From an uncultured Brachyspira sp. (GTDB lineage Bacteria; Spirochaetota; Brachyspiria; Brachyspirales; Brachyspiraceae): DNA of 64,000 bases. A program made the position numbers and the translations under genes. Positions 50,383 to 59,569 of this stretch are shown here, piece after piece (position 1 is the stretch's first letter; each line of letters begins with the position of its first letter). The notes beneath the pieces were generated by a model that made no database searches, had not been told where the DNA came from, and saw nothing but the letters and a program-made list of their open reading frames with translations. The DNA lies in contig NZ_CALXKQ010000001.1 of assembly GCF_944388875.1 (NCBI RefSeq), positions 62,001 through 126,000 on the forward strand. The letters run 5' to 3'.

Positions 50383-50483
50383 TTTTATCATATTTAAAAT
50401 ATCATAATTACATATTGAAATTAAAAGAAAATTATATACCATTTTAATACTGATTTTTATTTTAAGGACTATATTTATAAATA

Positions 50484-50972
50484 ATGAAGTACTATATTAA
50501 ATATATTCTATGCATTTTAGGAATTTTTACATGTAATTTATATTCTATGTATAATTTCAATGTTAATGAATCTTTTTATTTAAAAAATAATTCTAATGGT
50601 TCTGAAGTAGATATAAACGATATCAAATTTGAGGATTATTCTAGTAATTTAAATATTTTAGATTTTCCTATGATGAGTACTTTTTTAATTGCACAAAGCA
50701 AACTTCCGATTTTATCTATATTTTATGAGCTGTACAATTTTATGGGATATAGTAAAGATGTAAGGACATACATAAGTTATTGGAATTTTTTTAGAACCTT
50801 AAAAACTGTAGAATGGCTTTTTATAGGAGATAATAAAAACATATCTGCATCTTTTACTTATTCAAGCAGCATGAATGTTGATTATAATTCTATGATAAGA
50901 GATTTATCAGCTTCCTGCAGCAGATTTAGAATGGATACAAATATTTTATTATCAATACATTTTTATTTATAG
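50484..50972 (+). CDS. Hypothetical secreted protein
   Basis: The 162-residue protein has an N-terminal signal peptide (YIKYILCILGIFTCNLYSM) and an aromatic- and Asn-rich mature part ending in strands (SIHFYL). A C-terminal hydrophobic strand with a terminal aromatic residue suggests an outer-membrane or periplasmic location. No family was recognised. The ribosome binding site is poor (AAGGA 15 bases upstream). Confidence 0.45.
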   Translation: MKYYIKYILCILGIFTCNLYSMYNFNVNESFYLKNNSNGSEVDINDIKFEDYSSNLNILDFPMMSTFLIAQSKLPILSIFYELYNFMGYSKDVRTYISYWNFFRTLKTVEWLFIGDNKNISASFTYSSSMNVDYNSMIRDLSASCSRFRMDTNILLSIHFYL

Positions 50973-51103
50973 AATAGATTATTTATTAGTAAAAATATCT
51001 AATTTTTTTAATAAAGTTTGTATTTATTAAAATAAAAATTTGCAAATTATAATTATTTATGATATATTGTATAGAAAATTATATTAACTAAAAAAGGTTA
51101 TAG

Positions 51104-51784
51104 GTGTCTAATTCTAGTAAATACGAAATAATAACGCTTGACGGTCCTTCTGGAGCTGGTAAAAGCACAATAGCTAAATTAGTAGCAAAAAGATTATCTT
51201 TCAAATATTTAGACACTGGTGCCATGTATAGGGCTGTAACCTTATATATGATTAAACATGATATAAATATAGATGACAAAGTTGAAATCATATCTGCTCT
51301 TAATAATTTAAATATAAATTTTGACAATGATGGTAGAATATACTTAGATACAGAAGATGTATCTGAAGCTATAAGAAGCATTGAAGTTGTAAATTTAGTA
51401 TCAAAGGTATCATCTATTACTGAAGTAAGACAAAATATGGTGTCATTACAAAGAAAAATAGCTGAAGATGGAAATTATGTTATAGACGGAAGAGATATAG
51501 GAAGTGTTGTATTTCCAAATGCTAAATACAAATTTTATATGGATGCTTCTTTGGATGAAAGAGCTAAACGAAGACATAATGAGGAGTTGTCTAAGGGTAA
51601 AAACCTTACCTATGAAGAAGTTAAAGAAAGTATTAGAAAAAGAGATGAATTTGATTCTAATAGAAAAGATAGTCCTCTTGTAGTACCTGAAAATGCATAT
51701 ATTATAGATACTACTAGTATGACTATTGATGATGTTGTTAAAAAAATCACAGATGTGGTTTTAAATATAAAGTCTAATTCATAA
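51104..51784 (+). CDS. cmk: Cytidylate kinase
   Basis: The 226-residue kinase phosphorylates CMP/dCMP. The P-loop LDGPSGAGKSTIAKL lies at ~12-26 and the substrate-binding segment DTGAMYRAVTLY follows. YVIDGRDIGSVVFPNAKYK and DASLDERAKRR (lid) are family marks. The start is GTG 51104 with AAGG six bases upstream. It lies 44 bases before rpsA, a conserved pairing in many bacteria. Confidence 0.93.
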   Translation: MSNSSKYEIITLDGPSGAGKSTIAKLVAKRLSFKYLDTGAMYRAVTLYMIKHDINIDDKVEIISALNNLNINFDNDGRIYLDTEDVSEAIRSIEVVNLVSKVSSITEVRQNMVSLQRKIAEDGNYVIDGRDIGSVVFPNAKYKFYMDASLDERAKRRHNEELSKGKNLTYEEVKESIRKRDEFDSNRKDSPLVVPENAYIIDTTSMTIDDVVKKITDVVLNIKSNS

Positions 51785-51828
51785 ATTAGATATTTTAACC
51801 TGTGAAAGTACAGGAGGGAGAAGGAAAA

Positions 51829-53487
51829 ATGGAAGATAATAAGTTATCAAATGAACGCGAACAATTTCTTAAGGCTTTGGAGGAGGATAACAGCACATCT
51901 TTTAAAGCTGGAGATATAATAAAAGGTAAAATTATACAATTCGATGATACGGATGTATTTGTTGACTTTGATTACAAATCAGAAGGCAAATTAAAAAGAA
52001 GTGAATTTGATAAAGAACCTGTAAAAGGTGAAGAAATAGAAGCTCTTATTAAAGGCATAGATAAGGGATATATAATTTTATCAAAAGCAGAAGTAGATAA
52101 GAGAAAAGCTCAGGAAATAATAGACAATGCCGTTAACAATGATACAACAGTTAAGGGAGTGGTTAAAGAAGTTACTAAAGGCGGATTCAGAGTTTCTATA
52201 AGCGGTTTTTTGGCTTTTTGTCCTTTTTCATTAATAGATATATCTAAAGAAACTAAAGATACAGATCATATTGGAAAAGAATATGAATTTAAAATAATAA
52301 AGAAAGATAAAAAAGATGTTGTAGTATCAAGGAAAGCTTTGCTTGAAGAAAGTCAAAATAAAAATATAGAATCTTTCCTAAATAATTTAAAAGAAAATGA
52401 CATTATAAGCGGTAAAGTAAAAAATATAAAAAATTTTGGTACTTTTGTTGAAATTGCACCTGGATTTGACGGATTTCTTGCAATACCTAATATGTCTTGG
52501 GATAAAATGATAAATCCTAAATCTATAATATCAAAAGGTGAAGAGAGAATGTTCAAAGTTCTTCATATTGATAAAGAAAACCGTAAAGTTGATTTAGGAA
52601 TCAAACAGTTAGATGAAGATCCTTGGAGCAAATTTGTTGAACAGTATCATGTAAATGATATTATTCAAGGTGAGGTTACAAATGTTAAAAAATTCGGTGC
52701 TTTCGTTAAAGTGGCTGAAGGTATAGAAGGGCTTGTACATATATATGATTTAAGCTGGAATTCACATGTTAATAGTCCTAATGATTTTGTTAAAAAAGGT
52801 GATTTCCTTGAATGCAAAATACTAGACATGAATGTTCCTGAAAGAAAATTAACACTTGGATTGAAGCAAGTTAAAGAAAATCCTTGGGATACAGTTGAAA
52901 AAGATTTCCCAGCAAAATCAAGCGTAAAATGTAAAGTTAAAAGAATTATTAAAGGCTTTACAGTATTTGAACTTCCTAATGGTTTGGAAGGCACATGTGA
53001 TATGAGTGATTTTGATTGGAAAAATAATGTTGTAAATATGAAAGACTATGTTAAAGAAGGCGAAGAAGTTAATATGGTTATCATGTCTATAGACAGAGAT
53101 AAGCAAAAAATAAAATTAAGCTATAAACATACTAAGGAAAGTCCTTGGAGGCTATTTGAAAAAGCTCATCCTCAGGGTTCTATAGTTGATGGAGTAGTAA
53201 AAGCCATTGTTGATTCAGGTGCTGTAATTTCTTTGGAAAATGATTTGGAAGGCTATATGCATGTTTCTCAGGTTGAAATACCTAAAGGAAGTACTTTAGA
53301 AGAAGTTGTTAAAGTAGGAGAAACTTATCCTTTCGTTGTAAGAGAAGTTAATCAAAGCAAAAGAAGAATATCTCTATCAAGAAGAGAATATTTAGAAGCT
53401 CAAAACAAAAAAGAAACTCAAAGCTATATTTCTAAAGCTGAACCTACTTCTTTAACTTATAATCCTTTCGATAATATTAAAAATTAA
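51829..53487 (+). CDS. rpsA: 30S ribosomal protein S1
   Basis: ATG 51829 is preferred: it is preceded by CAGGAGGGAGAAGGAAAA. A GTG 27 bases upstream extends the frame only into that ribosome binding site. The 552-residue protein has six S1 RNA-binding domains, e.g. IIQFDDTDVFVDFDYKSEGK, VKNIKNFGTFVEIAPGFDGF and VTNVKKFGAFVKVAEGIEGL. The third and fourth are the best conserved. S1 helps mRNA binding to the ribosome. A terminator follows. Confidence 0.93.
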   Translation: MEDNKLSNEREQFLKALEEDNSTSFKAGDIIKGKIIQFDDTDVFVDFDYKSEGKLKRSEFDKEPVKGEEIEALIKGIDKGYIILSKAEVDKRKAQEIIDNAVNNDTTVKGVVKEVTKGGFRVSISGFLAFCPFSLIDISKETKDTDHIGKEYEFKIIKKDKKDVVVSRKALLEESQNKNIESFLNNLKENDIISGKVKNIKNFGTFVEIAPGFDGFLAIPNMSWDKMINPKSIISKGEERMFKVLHIDKENRKVDLGIKQLDEDPWSKFVEQYHVNDIIQGEVTNVKKFGAFVKVAEGIEGLVHIYDLSWNSHVNSPNDFVKKGDFLECKILDMNVPERKLTLGLKQVKENPWDTVEKDFPAKSSVKCKVKRIIKGFTVFELPNGLEGTCDMSDFDWKNNVVNMKDYVKEGEEVNMVIMSIDRDKQKIKLSYKHTKESPWRLFEKAHPQGSIVDGVVKAIVDSGAVISLENDLEGYMHVSQVEIPKGSTLEEVVKVGETYPFVVREVNQSKRRISLSRREYLEAQNKKETQSYISKAEPTSLTYNPFDNIKN

Positions 53488-53510
53488 TACCATATAATTT
53501 TATAAAATAT

Positions 53511-53548
53511 AAATCCCAATGCTAATATTATAGTATTGGGATTTTTTA
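53511..53548 (+). terminator. Terminator of rpsA
   Basis: AAATCCCAAT (53511-53520) and ATTGGGATTT (53535-53544) form a 10-bp stem followed by TTTT. Confidence 0.85.
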
Positions 53549-53561
53549 ATATACACACTTC

Positions 53562-53589
53562 TTGACAACTATATTTTTTTATATATAAT
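53562..53589 (+). promoter_or_regulatory. Promoter of the glycolipid/ABC operon
   Basis: TTGACA, 16 bases, TATAAT is a full-consensus promoter about 30 bases before ATG 53620. Confidence 0.7.
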
Positions 53590-53619
53590 CATTCAATATA
53601 ACGATTAGAGGTAAAGTAA

Positions 53620-54753
53620 ATGAAAAAGATATTAATAATATATTCTGAATATACAGGTCATGGACATAAAAGTGCTAATGAAGCTTTGGTTAATGCATTC
53701 AATAAAATATATGGTGATAATATTACATGCAAATCAGTGAATGGCTTTAAATTAGGAAGTCCGCATTTTAGGGTTACTGAAAAACTTTATAACAGCTGTG
53801 TAAAATATTTGCCTGATATATGGGGAAAATTTTTCTTATTATCAAATACTAATCCTGCAACTCTTAATAAAATTATATCTATAGACATAGAGAGAAAATT
53901 TTTAAAATTAATAGAAAAATATCAGCCTGATTTAATACTTAGCGTACATCCGTTGTTTAATGGAAGTATATTAAATATTTTAGAAAAAAACAAATTAAAT
54001 ATAAAAATGTATAGTCTATTAACTGATTTAGTAAGCGTAACAAATATTTGGCTTGACAATAGAGCTGATAGGATAATAAGCCCTTCTAATGAAGCAACAG
54101 AATTCATTATAGAAAATAATATAGATAAAGATAAGATAGCAACTTTCGGAATACCTGTGAGAGATCATTTTAAATCTCCTTTTGATAACTTAGAAGATAT
54201 AAGAAAAAATACTAATATAAATGGAAAATTGAGAGTTCTTATATTAAACAACACAGAAAAATCTAAAAGAATATTTTATATGATAAAAAAACTGCATGAA
54301 AAATATGACTGCGATGTTACTGTTGTATGCGGAAGAAATAAAAATAATTATAAAAAATTAAAATCAAGATTAAAACATTATCAAAGAGAAGTTAATGTTA
54401 TAGGATATACTAAAGAATTATTTAAATTATTCTATGACAATGACATATTAATAACTAGATGCGGTTCTTTATCTATAGTAGAAGCTATTAACTGCATTAT
54501 ACCTATAATTTCTATGGGAGCATTGCCAGGTCAGGAAGAGGGAACTCCTATGTATTTAGAGAAAAATGGAATGGGGTACAGTACCAGCTCTACAGATGAT
54601 ATATTTAATAAAATAGATCTATTAATAGCCAATAACAGAGAAGGTTTAGTGAAAATGAGAGAAGCACAATTTAATTATTATGGAAGAAATGTTACTGATA
54701 AAATAGTAAAATATATAGCTGATGATATACTTGGAAATGAGGTTAAAAATTGA
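53620..54753 (+). CDS. MGDG-synthase-type (GT28) glycolipid glycosyltransferase
   Basis: The 377-residue protein has the N-terminal MGDG_synth domain (ILIIYSEYTGHGHKSANEAL; LSNTNPATLNKIIS; DLILSVHPLFNGS). The C-terminal GT28 nucleotide-sugar domain has TRCGSLSIVEAINC and MGALPGQEEGTP. It resembles UgtP and MGDG synthases that add glucose or galactose to diacylglycerol. It likely makes membrane glycolipid on the cytoplasmic face. It overlaps the next gene by four bases and heads an operon with an ABC transporter. Confidence 0.85.
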   Translation: MKKILIIYSEYTGHGHKSANEALVNAFNKIYGDNITCKSVNGFKLGSPHFRVTEKLYNSCVKYLPDIWGKFFLLSNTNPATLNKIISIDIERKFLKLIEKYQPDLILSVHPLFNGSILNILEKNKLNIKMYSLLTDLVSVTNIWLDNRADRIISPSNEATEFIIENNIDKDKIATFGIPVRDHFKSPFDNLEDIRKNTNINGKLRVLILNNTEKSKRIFYMIKKLHEKYDCDVTVVCGRNKNNYKKLKSRLKHYQREVNVIGYTKELFKLFYDNDILITRCGSLSIVEAINCIIPIISMGALPGQEEGTPMYLEKNGMGYSTSSTDDIFNKIDLLIANNREGLVKMREAQFNYYGRNVTDKIVKYIADDILGNEVKN

Positions 54754-55205
54754 TAAGTAATATAAAAATGAAGGAACTTCTTTTGGATATAGATTTTTCA
54801 TCAATAGAGCCTAAAAATTACTATTCTATATCCCAAAAAGAAAACTCTAATAATGAGAAATATTGGACTATAAATAAAGAAATTGACTGCACCGCATGCA
54901 AAACATCTGCAAGCGGATTAGAATTAAGTCATTATGAGTATGATGAAAATGAAATATATATATCAAACAGCCAAAATCTCAAAGATGTTTTAAATCTTTC
55001 ATTAAAAATTTTTGTATCTATAAAAAAAATACTTCAGGAAAATTACAGCGACACTGTATTTGATATTATATTTTCTATAAATGAAGAACAGACATATTCC
55101 ATAATTAGATTCTATGCTATTAGAGATAATTTTAGAATAACAGATATAAAAGATATTGAAAACTACAAATTAGAAGCTATATTAGTAGATACTGTTAATA
55201 ATTAA
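54750..55205 (+). CDS. Hypothetical 151-residue protein
   Basis: The start TTG 54750 overlaps the previous stop (TTGA) and has GAGG seven bases upstream; an ATG at 54768 is the alternative. The protein has no signal peptide or membrane helix. It contains a C-x-x-C pair (EIDCTACKTSASG, residues ~48-51) and an alternating charged/strand region (FDIIFSINEEQTYSIIRFYA). No family was recognised. It lies between the glycosyltransferase and the FecCD permease in one operon. Confidence 0.5.
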   Translation: MISNIKMKELLLDIDFSSIEPKNYYSISQKENSNNEKYWTINKEIDCTACKTSASGLELSHYEYDENEIYISNSQNLKDVLNLSLKIFVSIKKILQENYSDTVFDIIFSINEEQTYSIIRFYAIRDNFRITDIKDIENYKLEAILVDTVNN

Positions 55206-55214
55206 AATAAATCT

Positions 55215-56216
55215 ATGAAAAATGCCAGAAAAATAATTATACTTTTAATATTAGCATTTATTTCTATTACTATTTCTATAAGTGTAGGAAGCGTATTTAT
55301 TTCGCCTAAAGAAATAACAGCAGCGTTTTTATATAAAATATTTAATACAGAAATAATAAAAAATTTAAATAAAATAAATACTGATATCATATTTAATATA
55401 AGATTATCTCACACAATATTAGCTTTTTTTGCTGGTGCCTCTCTGTCAGTAACAGGAACTATAATACAATCCGTTTTAAGAAATCCATTAGCATCAGCTT
55501 ATAATCTAGGAGTATCTTCAGGTGCTGGTCTTGGAGTATCTATATTAATAGTTTTGGGTATAAATTATTCTCAAGTTTTATACATGTTATCTGGAATTGC
55601 ATTTGCATTTATTACAATTATAATTATTTTAATCATATCAAATACAATAGATAAATATATGAATAATAATTCTATAATACTTGCTGGTATAATAATATCT
55701 TTATTTGTTAATTCAATAATGAGTTTTTTAACTTATTTATTTCCTAAATATTCTAATAAAATAATTTTGTGGCAGCTTGGAAGTTTATCTTTAAAAAATT
55801 GGAATTTTATATTTATTATTATTTTAACAACTATAATATTTTTAATCATCTCGATGCATTACTCCAATGTTTTAGATATTATGACATTTGGAGATAATAC
55901 TGCCTATTCAATAGGAATAGATATTAAATACATGAAAATATTTTTTATAATGATATCATCATTAACTGCTTCTATATTGGTATCATTTATAGGTATAATA
56001 GGATTTATTGATTTGGCAGCACCGCATATTGCAAGAAAACTATTTTCTGCAAAACATATATTAGTAATTCCAATGTCGGCATTAATAGGAGGCATACTGC
56101 TTGTAATATCAGATATTATATCCAGAATAATAATTCAAGGTTCAAATATACCTATAGGAATTATAACTGCAGTAATAGGGGCTCCATTTTTCTTTTATGT
56201 GTTTATAAAAAAATAG
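55215..56216 (+). CDS. Iron-siderophore/B12-type ABC transporter permease (FecCD family)
   Basis: The 333-residue membrane protein has about nine to ten helices. Family segments include IRLSHTILAFFAGASLSVTG, QSVLRNPLASAYNLGVSSGA, GFIDLAAPHIARKLF and the C-terminal GIITAVIGAPFFFYVF. It imports a chelated metal, heme or cobamide with the ATPase at 56229. The substrate is unknown. No binding protein is in the window. It starts nine bases after the previous gene. Confidence 0.88.
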   Translation: MKNARKIIILLILAFISITISISVGSVFISPKEITAAFLYKIFNTEIIKNLNKINTDIIFNIRLSHTILAFFAGASLSVTGTIIQSVLRNPLASAYNLGVSSGAGLGVSILIVLGINYSQVLYMLSGIAFAFITIIIILIISNTIDKYMNNNSIILAGIIISLFVNSIMSFLTYLFPKYSNKIILWQLGSLSLKNWNFIFIIILTTIIFLIISMHYSNVLDIMTFGDNTAYSIGIDIKYMKIFFIMISSLTASILVSFIGIIGFIDLAAPHIARKLFSAKHILVIPMSALIGGILLVISDIISRIIIQGSNIPIGIITAVIGAPFFFYVFIKK

Positions 56217-56228
56217 GAATAAAATAAA

Positions 56229-56990
56229 ATGCTTGAAGTTAATAATTTATCATTTTCTTATAACAAAAAACGCAATATACTTCATGATATATCTTTTAAT
56301 ATTAAAGCAAAAGAAGTTTTATGCATATTAGGACCTAATGGATGCGGAAAAACTACTTTATTAAAATCATTATGTAAAATAGTAGATTTTGATGGCGAAG
56401 TATTAATAGATAAAGAAAATATAAAAAATAAAAACAGAGTATATTTAGCAAAAAAAATAGCGTTTATGAGTCAAATGTCTGATATATATTTTGACTATAA
56501 TGTTTATGATACTATAATGCTTGGACGGTATTCTAATTTTAATGATAAATTATTTTCTATACCTAAAGAAGAAGATAAAAAAATTGTTGAAAATTATATT
56601 AACAAATTGAGTTTAAATCATTTAAAAAATAAATCGATAAAAGAAATTTCAGGAGGCGAACTTCAAAGAGTATTTATAGCAATGATTTTCAGTCAGGAGC
56701 CTAATATTATATTATTGGATGAGCCTACAAATCATTTGGACATAAACAGCCAAATAGAACTTATTAATAATTTAAGAAAATGGGTAAAAAATAATGATAA
56801 CAAAGCTGTAATAGCCGTTTTGCATGATATAAATACTGCATTAAACTTTGCTGATAAAATATTAATTTTAAAAGAGGGAAAACAAAAATATTTCGGAGAT
56901 ATAAAAAATTTTAATACTGATATGCTTAATGAAATATACAATATAAACTTAAAAGAATATATGAAATCTTTATTAGAGATATGGAATTGA
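56229..56990 (+). CDS. Iron-siderophore/B12-type ABC transporter ATP-binding protein
   Basis: The 253-residue ATPase has Walker A GPNGCGKTT, signature ISGGELQRVFIA, Walker B NIILLDEPTNHLDI and switch His VLHDINTALNFAD. That fits the FecE/FhuC/BtuD group. It lies 12 bases after the permease and ends the operon. Confidence 0.9.
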   Translation: MLEVNNLSFSYNKKRNILHDISFNIKAKEVLCILGPNGCGKTTLLKSLCKIVDFDGEVLIDKENIKNKNRVYLAKKIAFMSQMSDIYFDYNVYDTIMLGRYSNFNDKLFSIPKEEDKKIVENYINKLSLNHLKNKSIKEISGGELQRVFIAMIFSQEPNIILLDEPTNHLDINSQIELINNLRKWVKNNDNKAVIAVLHDINTALNFADKILILKEGKQKYFGDIKNFNTDMLNEIYNINLKEYMKSLLEIWN

Positions 56991-57001
56991 TAAATTTATA
57001 C

Positions 57002-57036
57002 TTGATATTTATTTTTAGAATGTTATAATATTCTAA
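57002..57036 (+). promoter_or_regulatory. Promoter overlapped by a 22-bp palindrome (nif operon)
   Basis: TTGATA (57002-57007), 16 bases, TATAAT (57024-57029, with an upstream TG) form a strong promoter. The near-perfect palindrome TTAGAATGTTATAATATTCT plus AA (57015-57036; 20 of 22 positions symmetrical) overlaps the -10 box and start site, as repressor operators do. It precedes the BFD-nifU-nifS genes. Confidence 0.6.
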
Positions 57037-57119
57037 CAATGAAGGTTTATAAAATAGATTATTTATATTTTCTATTTTATATAAATTATTAAATTAAATA
57101 TATAAAAGGAGAATCGAGA

Positions 57120-57299
57120 ATGGCTGATGATAAGACATTATGTTTTTGTATGGCTGTAACAGAAAAACAAGTTAGGGATGCTATTGTTTCAAAGAAATTA
57201 AAAACAGTAGAAGAAGTGTCTAAAGAAACTAAAGCAGGAACTGGATGCGGAGGATGTAAAGACGCTATTCAAAAGATTTTAAACGAAGTCAACAAATAA
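57120..57299 (+). CDS. Stand-alone BFD-type [2Fe-2S] protein
   Basis: This 59-residue protein starts at ATG 57120 with AGGAG eight bases upstream. It has the BFD/NifU-central pattern: C-x-C in KTLCFCMAVTEKQ and C-x-x-C in AGTGCGGCKDAIQKIL, giving four cysteine ligands. It closely parallels the internal BFD domain of the downstream NifU (both contain LKTVEE, then KAG-x-GCG-x-CK, then ILNE). It may be a free [2Fe-2S] carrier or regulator of cluster assembly. It is 89 bases before nifU. Confidence 0.85.
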   Translation: MADDKTLCFCMAVTEKQVRDAIVSKKLKTVEEVSKETKAGTGCGGCKDAIQKILNEVNK

Positions 57300-57388
57300 A
57301 AATTTTAATACTATTTTTATATTCCAATATAAATTAATATATAAATTCATTGTATATTAATCTAATTAACTTAGATGGAGGTAAGAAC

Positions 57389-58222
57389 ATGTGGGAATAT
57401 ACTGATAAAGTAAAGGATCATTTTATAAATCCTAGAAACGTAGGGGAAATACAAAATCCTGATGCTGAATCTATGACAGGAAGTATTGTATGCGGCGACG
57501 CCCTCAAATTAACATTAAAGATCAATAAGGATACTGAAGTTATAGAAGATGCAAAGTTCCAAACATTCGGATGTGCATCAGCAATAGCAAGCAGCAGTAT
57601 ACTTACAGAAATGATTAAGGGTAAAACCCTTGATGAAGCCAAAAATATAACAAATAAAGACATAGCTATGGAGTTAGGCGGACTTCCTGAAGAGAAGATG
57701 CACTGTTCTGTTATGGGAATGGAAACTTTAGAAAAAGCTATTAATAATTACAGAGGCATAACTACTGATGAAGACGAACATGATGAAGGAGCTATTATTT
57801 GTAAATGCTTTGGCATAACAGATACTAAAATAAAAAGAGCTATAAGGGAAAATAAATTAAAAACTGTAGAAGAGATAACATTCTACACTAAAGCAGGTGG
57901 CGGATGCGGAGCTTGTAAAGTTAAACTTGAAGATATCTTAAACGAAGAATTGGCAGATATGGAAAGAGAGGCTAAAAATGCTCCTATGACTACTGTTCAA
58001 AAAGTAAAAAAGATAGAAGAGGCTTTAGAAAAAGTTATTAACCCTATGCTAAAAATGGATGGAGGAAGCTGCCGACTCGTAGATGTTGATGGAAATAAAG
58101 TTATGATAGAGTTTAAAGGAGCTTGTTCTTCATGTGCTTCTTCAAAAAATACTCTGAAAGGTTTTGTTGAGCCTAAAATAAAAGAGTTGGTTCATAAAGA
58201 TTTAGAAGTTGTAGGAGTTTGA
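57389..58222 (+). CDS. nifU: NifU-type Fe-S cluster scaffold
   Basis: ATG 57389 has GGAGG nine bases upstream; a longer frame lacks one. The 277-residue protein has three domains: IscU-like (MWEYTDKVKDHFINPRNVG; GSIVCGDALKL; FGCASAIASSS; MHCSVMG), a central BFD [2Fe-2S] domain (ICKCFGITDTKIKRAI; GGGCGACK), and a C-terminal Nfu domain (VNPMLKMDGGSCRLVDV; GACSSCASSKNTL). NifU assembles Fe-S clusters using sulfur from NifS. nifS starts one base after its stop. Confidence 0.95.
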   Translation: MWEYTDKVKDHFINPRNVGEIQNPDAESMTGSIVCGDALKLTLKINKDTEVIEDAKFQTFGCASAIASSSILTEMIKGKTLDEAKNITNKDIAMELGGLPEEKMHCSVMGMETLEKAINNYRGITTDEDEHDEGAIICKCFGITDTKIKRAIRENKLKTVEEITFYTKAGGGCGACKVKLEDILNEELADMEREAKNAPMTTVQKVKKIEEALEKVINPMLKMDGGSCRLVDVDGNKVMIEFKGACSSCASSKNTLKGFVEPKIKELVHKDLEVVGV

Positions 58223-58223
58223 T

Positions 58224-59393
58224 ATGTCAGAAAATAAAAAAATAATATATTTAGACAATAATGCTACTACAAGAGTATATGAAGAAGTATTAGAGGTTAT
58301 GCTTCCGTATTTTAAAGATCAATATTTTAATCCCTCAAGTATGTACAGTCCTGCTGGTGCTGTTCATAAGGAAATGGAAAAAGGAAGAGAACAGGTAGCA
58401 GATTTTCTAGGATGCGAGCCTATTGAGGTATGTTTTGTATCATGCGGAAGCGAAGGCGATAATATGGCTATAAGGGGTACAATAGAAGCCTACCCTACTA
58501 AAAATCATATTATAACAACAAAAGTTGAGCATCCTGCTGTAATAGAAACTTGTAAAGATTTGGAAAGGCATGGATATAGAGTAACTTATCTTCCTGTTGA
58601 TAATGACGGCAATATAGATTTAGATGAATTGAAAAGTGCAGTAAACGAAAATACTGCTATAGTTTCTATAATGTATGCCAACAATGAAACAGGAGTAATT
58701 TTTCCTATTAAAGAAATAGGAGAGATAGTAAAAAGTGCAGGTGCGGTATTTCATGTTGATGCTGTTCAGTCTGCAGGTAAATTGCCTTTAAATATGAAAA
58801 ATGAGCCTTATATTGATATGCTTACAATAGCAGGTCATAAAATACATGCCCCTAAAGGTATAGGTGCTTTATATATTAAAAATGGAACTAAATTAAGAAC
58901 TGTACAAACAGGAGGGCATCAGGAGAGAGGACGCCGTGCTGGTACTGAGAATGTTCCTTATATTATTGGTTTGGGCAAAGCAGCCTCTATGGTTAAAGCA
59001 GAACTTCCTAAATTTGTTGAACATACGGCAAAATTAAGAGATACTCTAGAATCAGAAGTTATTAAGAGAATAACTGATATAAAAATAAACGGCAAAGGTG
59101 CTAATAGAGTAAGCAATACTACAAATATAAGTTTCAAAAATATAGAAGGAGAAGCTGTATTATTATTGCTTGACGGATATGGTATATGCTGTTCAAGCGG
59201 AAGTGCATGTTCTTCTGGTACATTAGAACCTTCCCCTGTACTTCAGGCTATGGGAGTGCCTTTTGAATATGCTCACAGCTCTACAAGATTTTCTATGTCA
59301 TTAGACAACACTATGGAAGATATAATGTATACAGCTGATGCTATAGAAAAAATCGTTGCAAGATTAAGAGATATCTCGCCATACAGAAATTAA
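58224..59393 (+). CDS. nifS: NifS-type cysteine desulfurase
   Basis: The 389-residue PLP enzyme supplies sulfur for cluster assembly. The PLP lysine is in TIAGHKIHAPKGIGAL. The catalytic cysteine loop is CCSSGSACSSGTLEPS near residue 328. N-terminal IIYLDNNATTRVYEEVLEVM is typical of NifS/IscS. It is directly after nifU, and the cluster lacks iscA, hscA and iscR, so it is the minimal Nif-type system. A terminator follows. Confidence 0.95.
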   Translation: MSENKKIIYLDNNATTRVYEEVLEVMLPYFKDQYFNPSSMYSPAGAVHKEMEKGREQVADFLGCEPIEVCFVSCGSEGDNMAIRGTIEAYPTKNHIITTKVEHPAVIETCKDLERHGYRVTYLPVDNDGNIDLDELKSAVNENTAIVSIMYANNETGVIFPIKEIGEIVKSAGAVFHVDAVQSAGKLPLNMKNEPYIDMLTIAGHKIHAPKGIGALYIKNGTKLRTVQTGGHQERGRRAGTENVPYIIGLGKAASMVKAELPKFVEHTAKLRDTLESEVIKRITDIKINGKGANRVSNTTNISFKNIEGEAVLLLLDGYGICCSSGSACSSGTLEPSPVLQAMGVPFEYAHSSTRFSMSLDNTMEDIMYTADAIEKIVARLRDISPYRN

Positions 59394-59412
59394 AAAATTA
59401 ATGCAGAAATAT

Positions 59413-59448
59413 AAAGCTCATCATAAAATAATTATGATGGGCTTTTTT
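59413..59448 (+). terminator. Terminator of the nif operon
   Basis: AAAGCTCATCATAA and TTATGATGGGCTTT pair (one wobble) around AATA, followed by TTT. Confidence 0.85.
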
Positions 59449-59526
59449 ATTAAACAAATCAATCATCAATACATCTTATAGTTCTTATTTTAAATCATTT
59501 ATTATATAAAGTCATCTTTTAAAATG

Positions 59527-59554
59527 TTGTATATGAAAAATAATTGTATATAAT
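59527..59554 (+). promoter_or_regulatory. Promoter of the nuclease lipoprotein gene
   Basis: TTGTAT, 16 bases, TATAAT leave only about nine bases to the ATG at 59570. No ribosome binding site is visible. Confidence 0.5.
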
Positions 59555-59569
59555 ACCATTAATATAATT

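Noticed and set aside
55206-55214. Cobalamin riboswitch before the FecCD permease
   Set aside because: The gene follows its neighbour by nine bases and no B12-box or structured leader exists before the operon start at 53590-53619.
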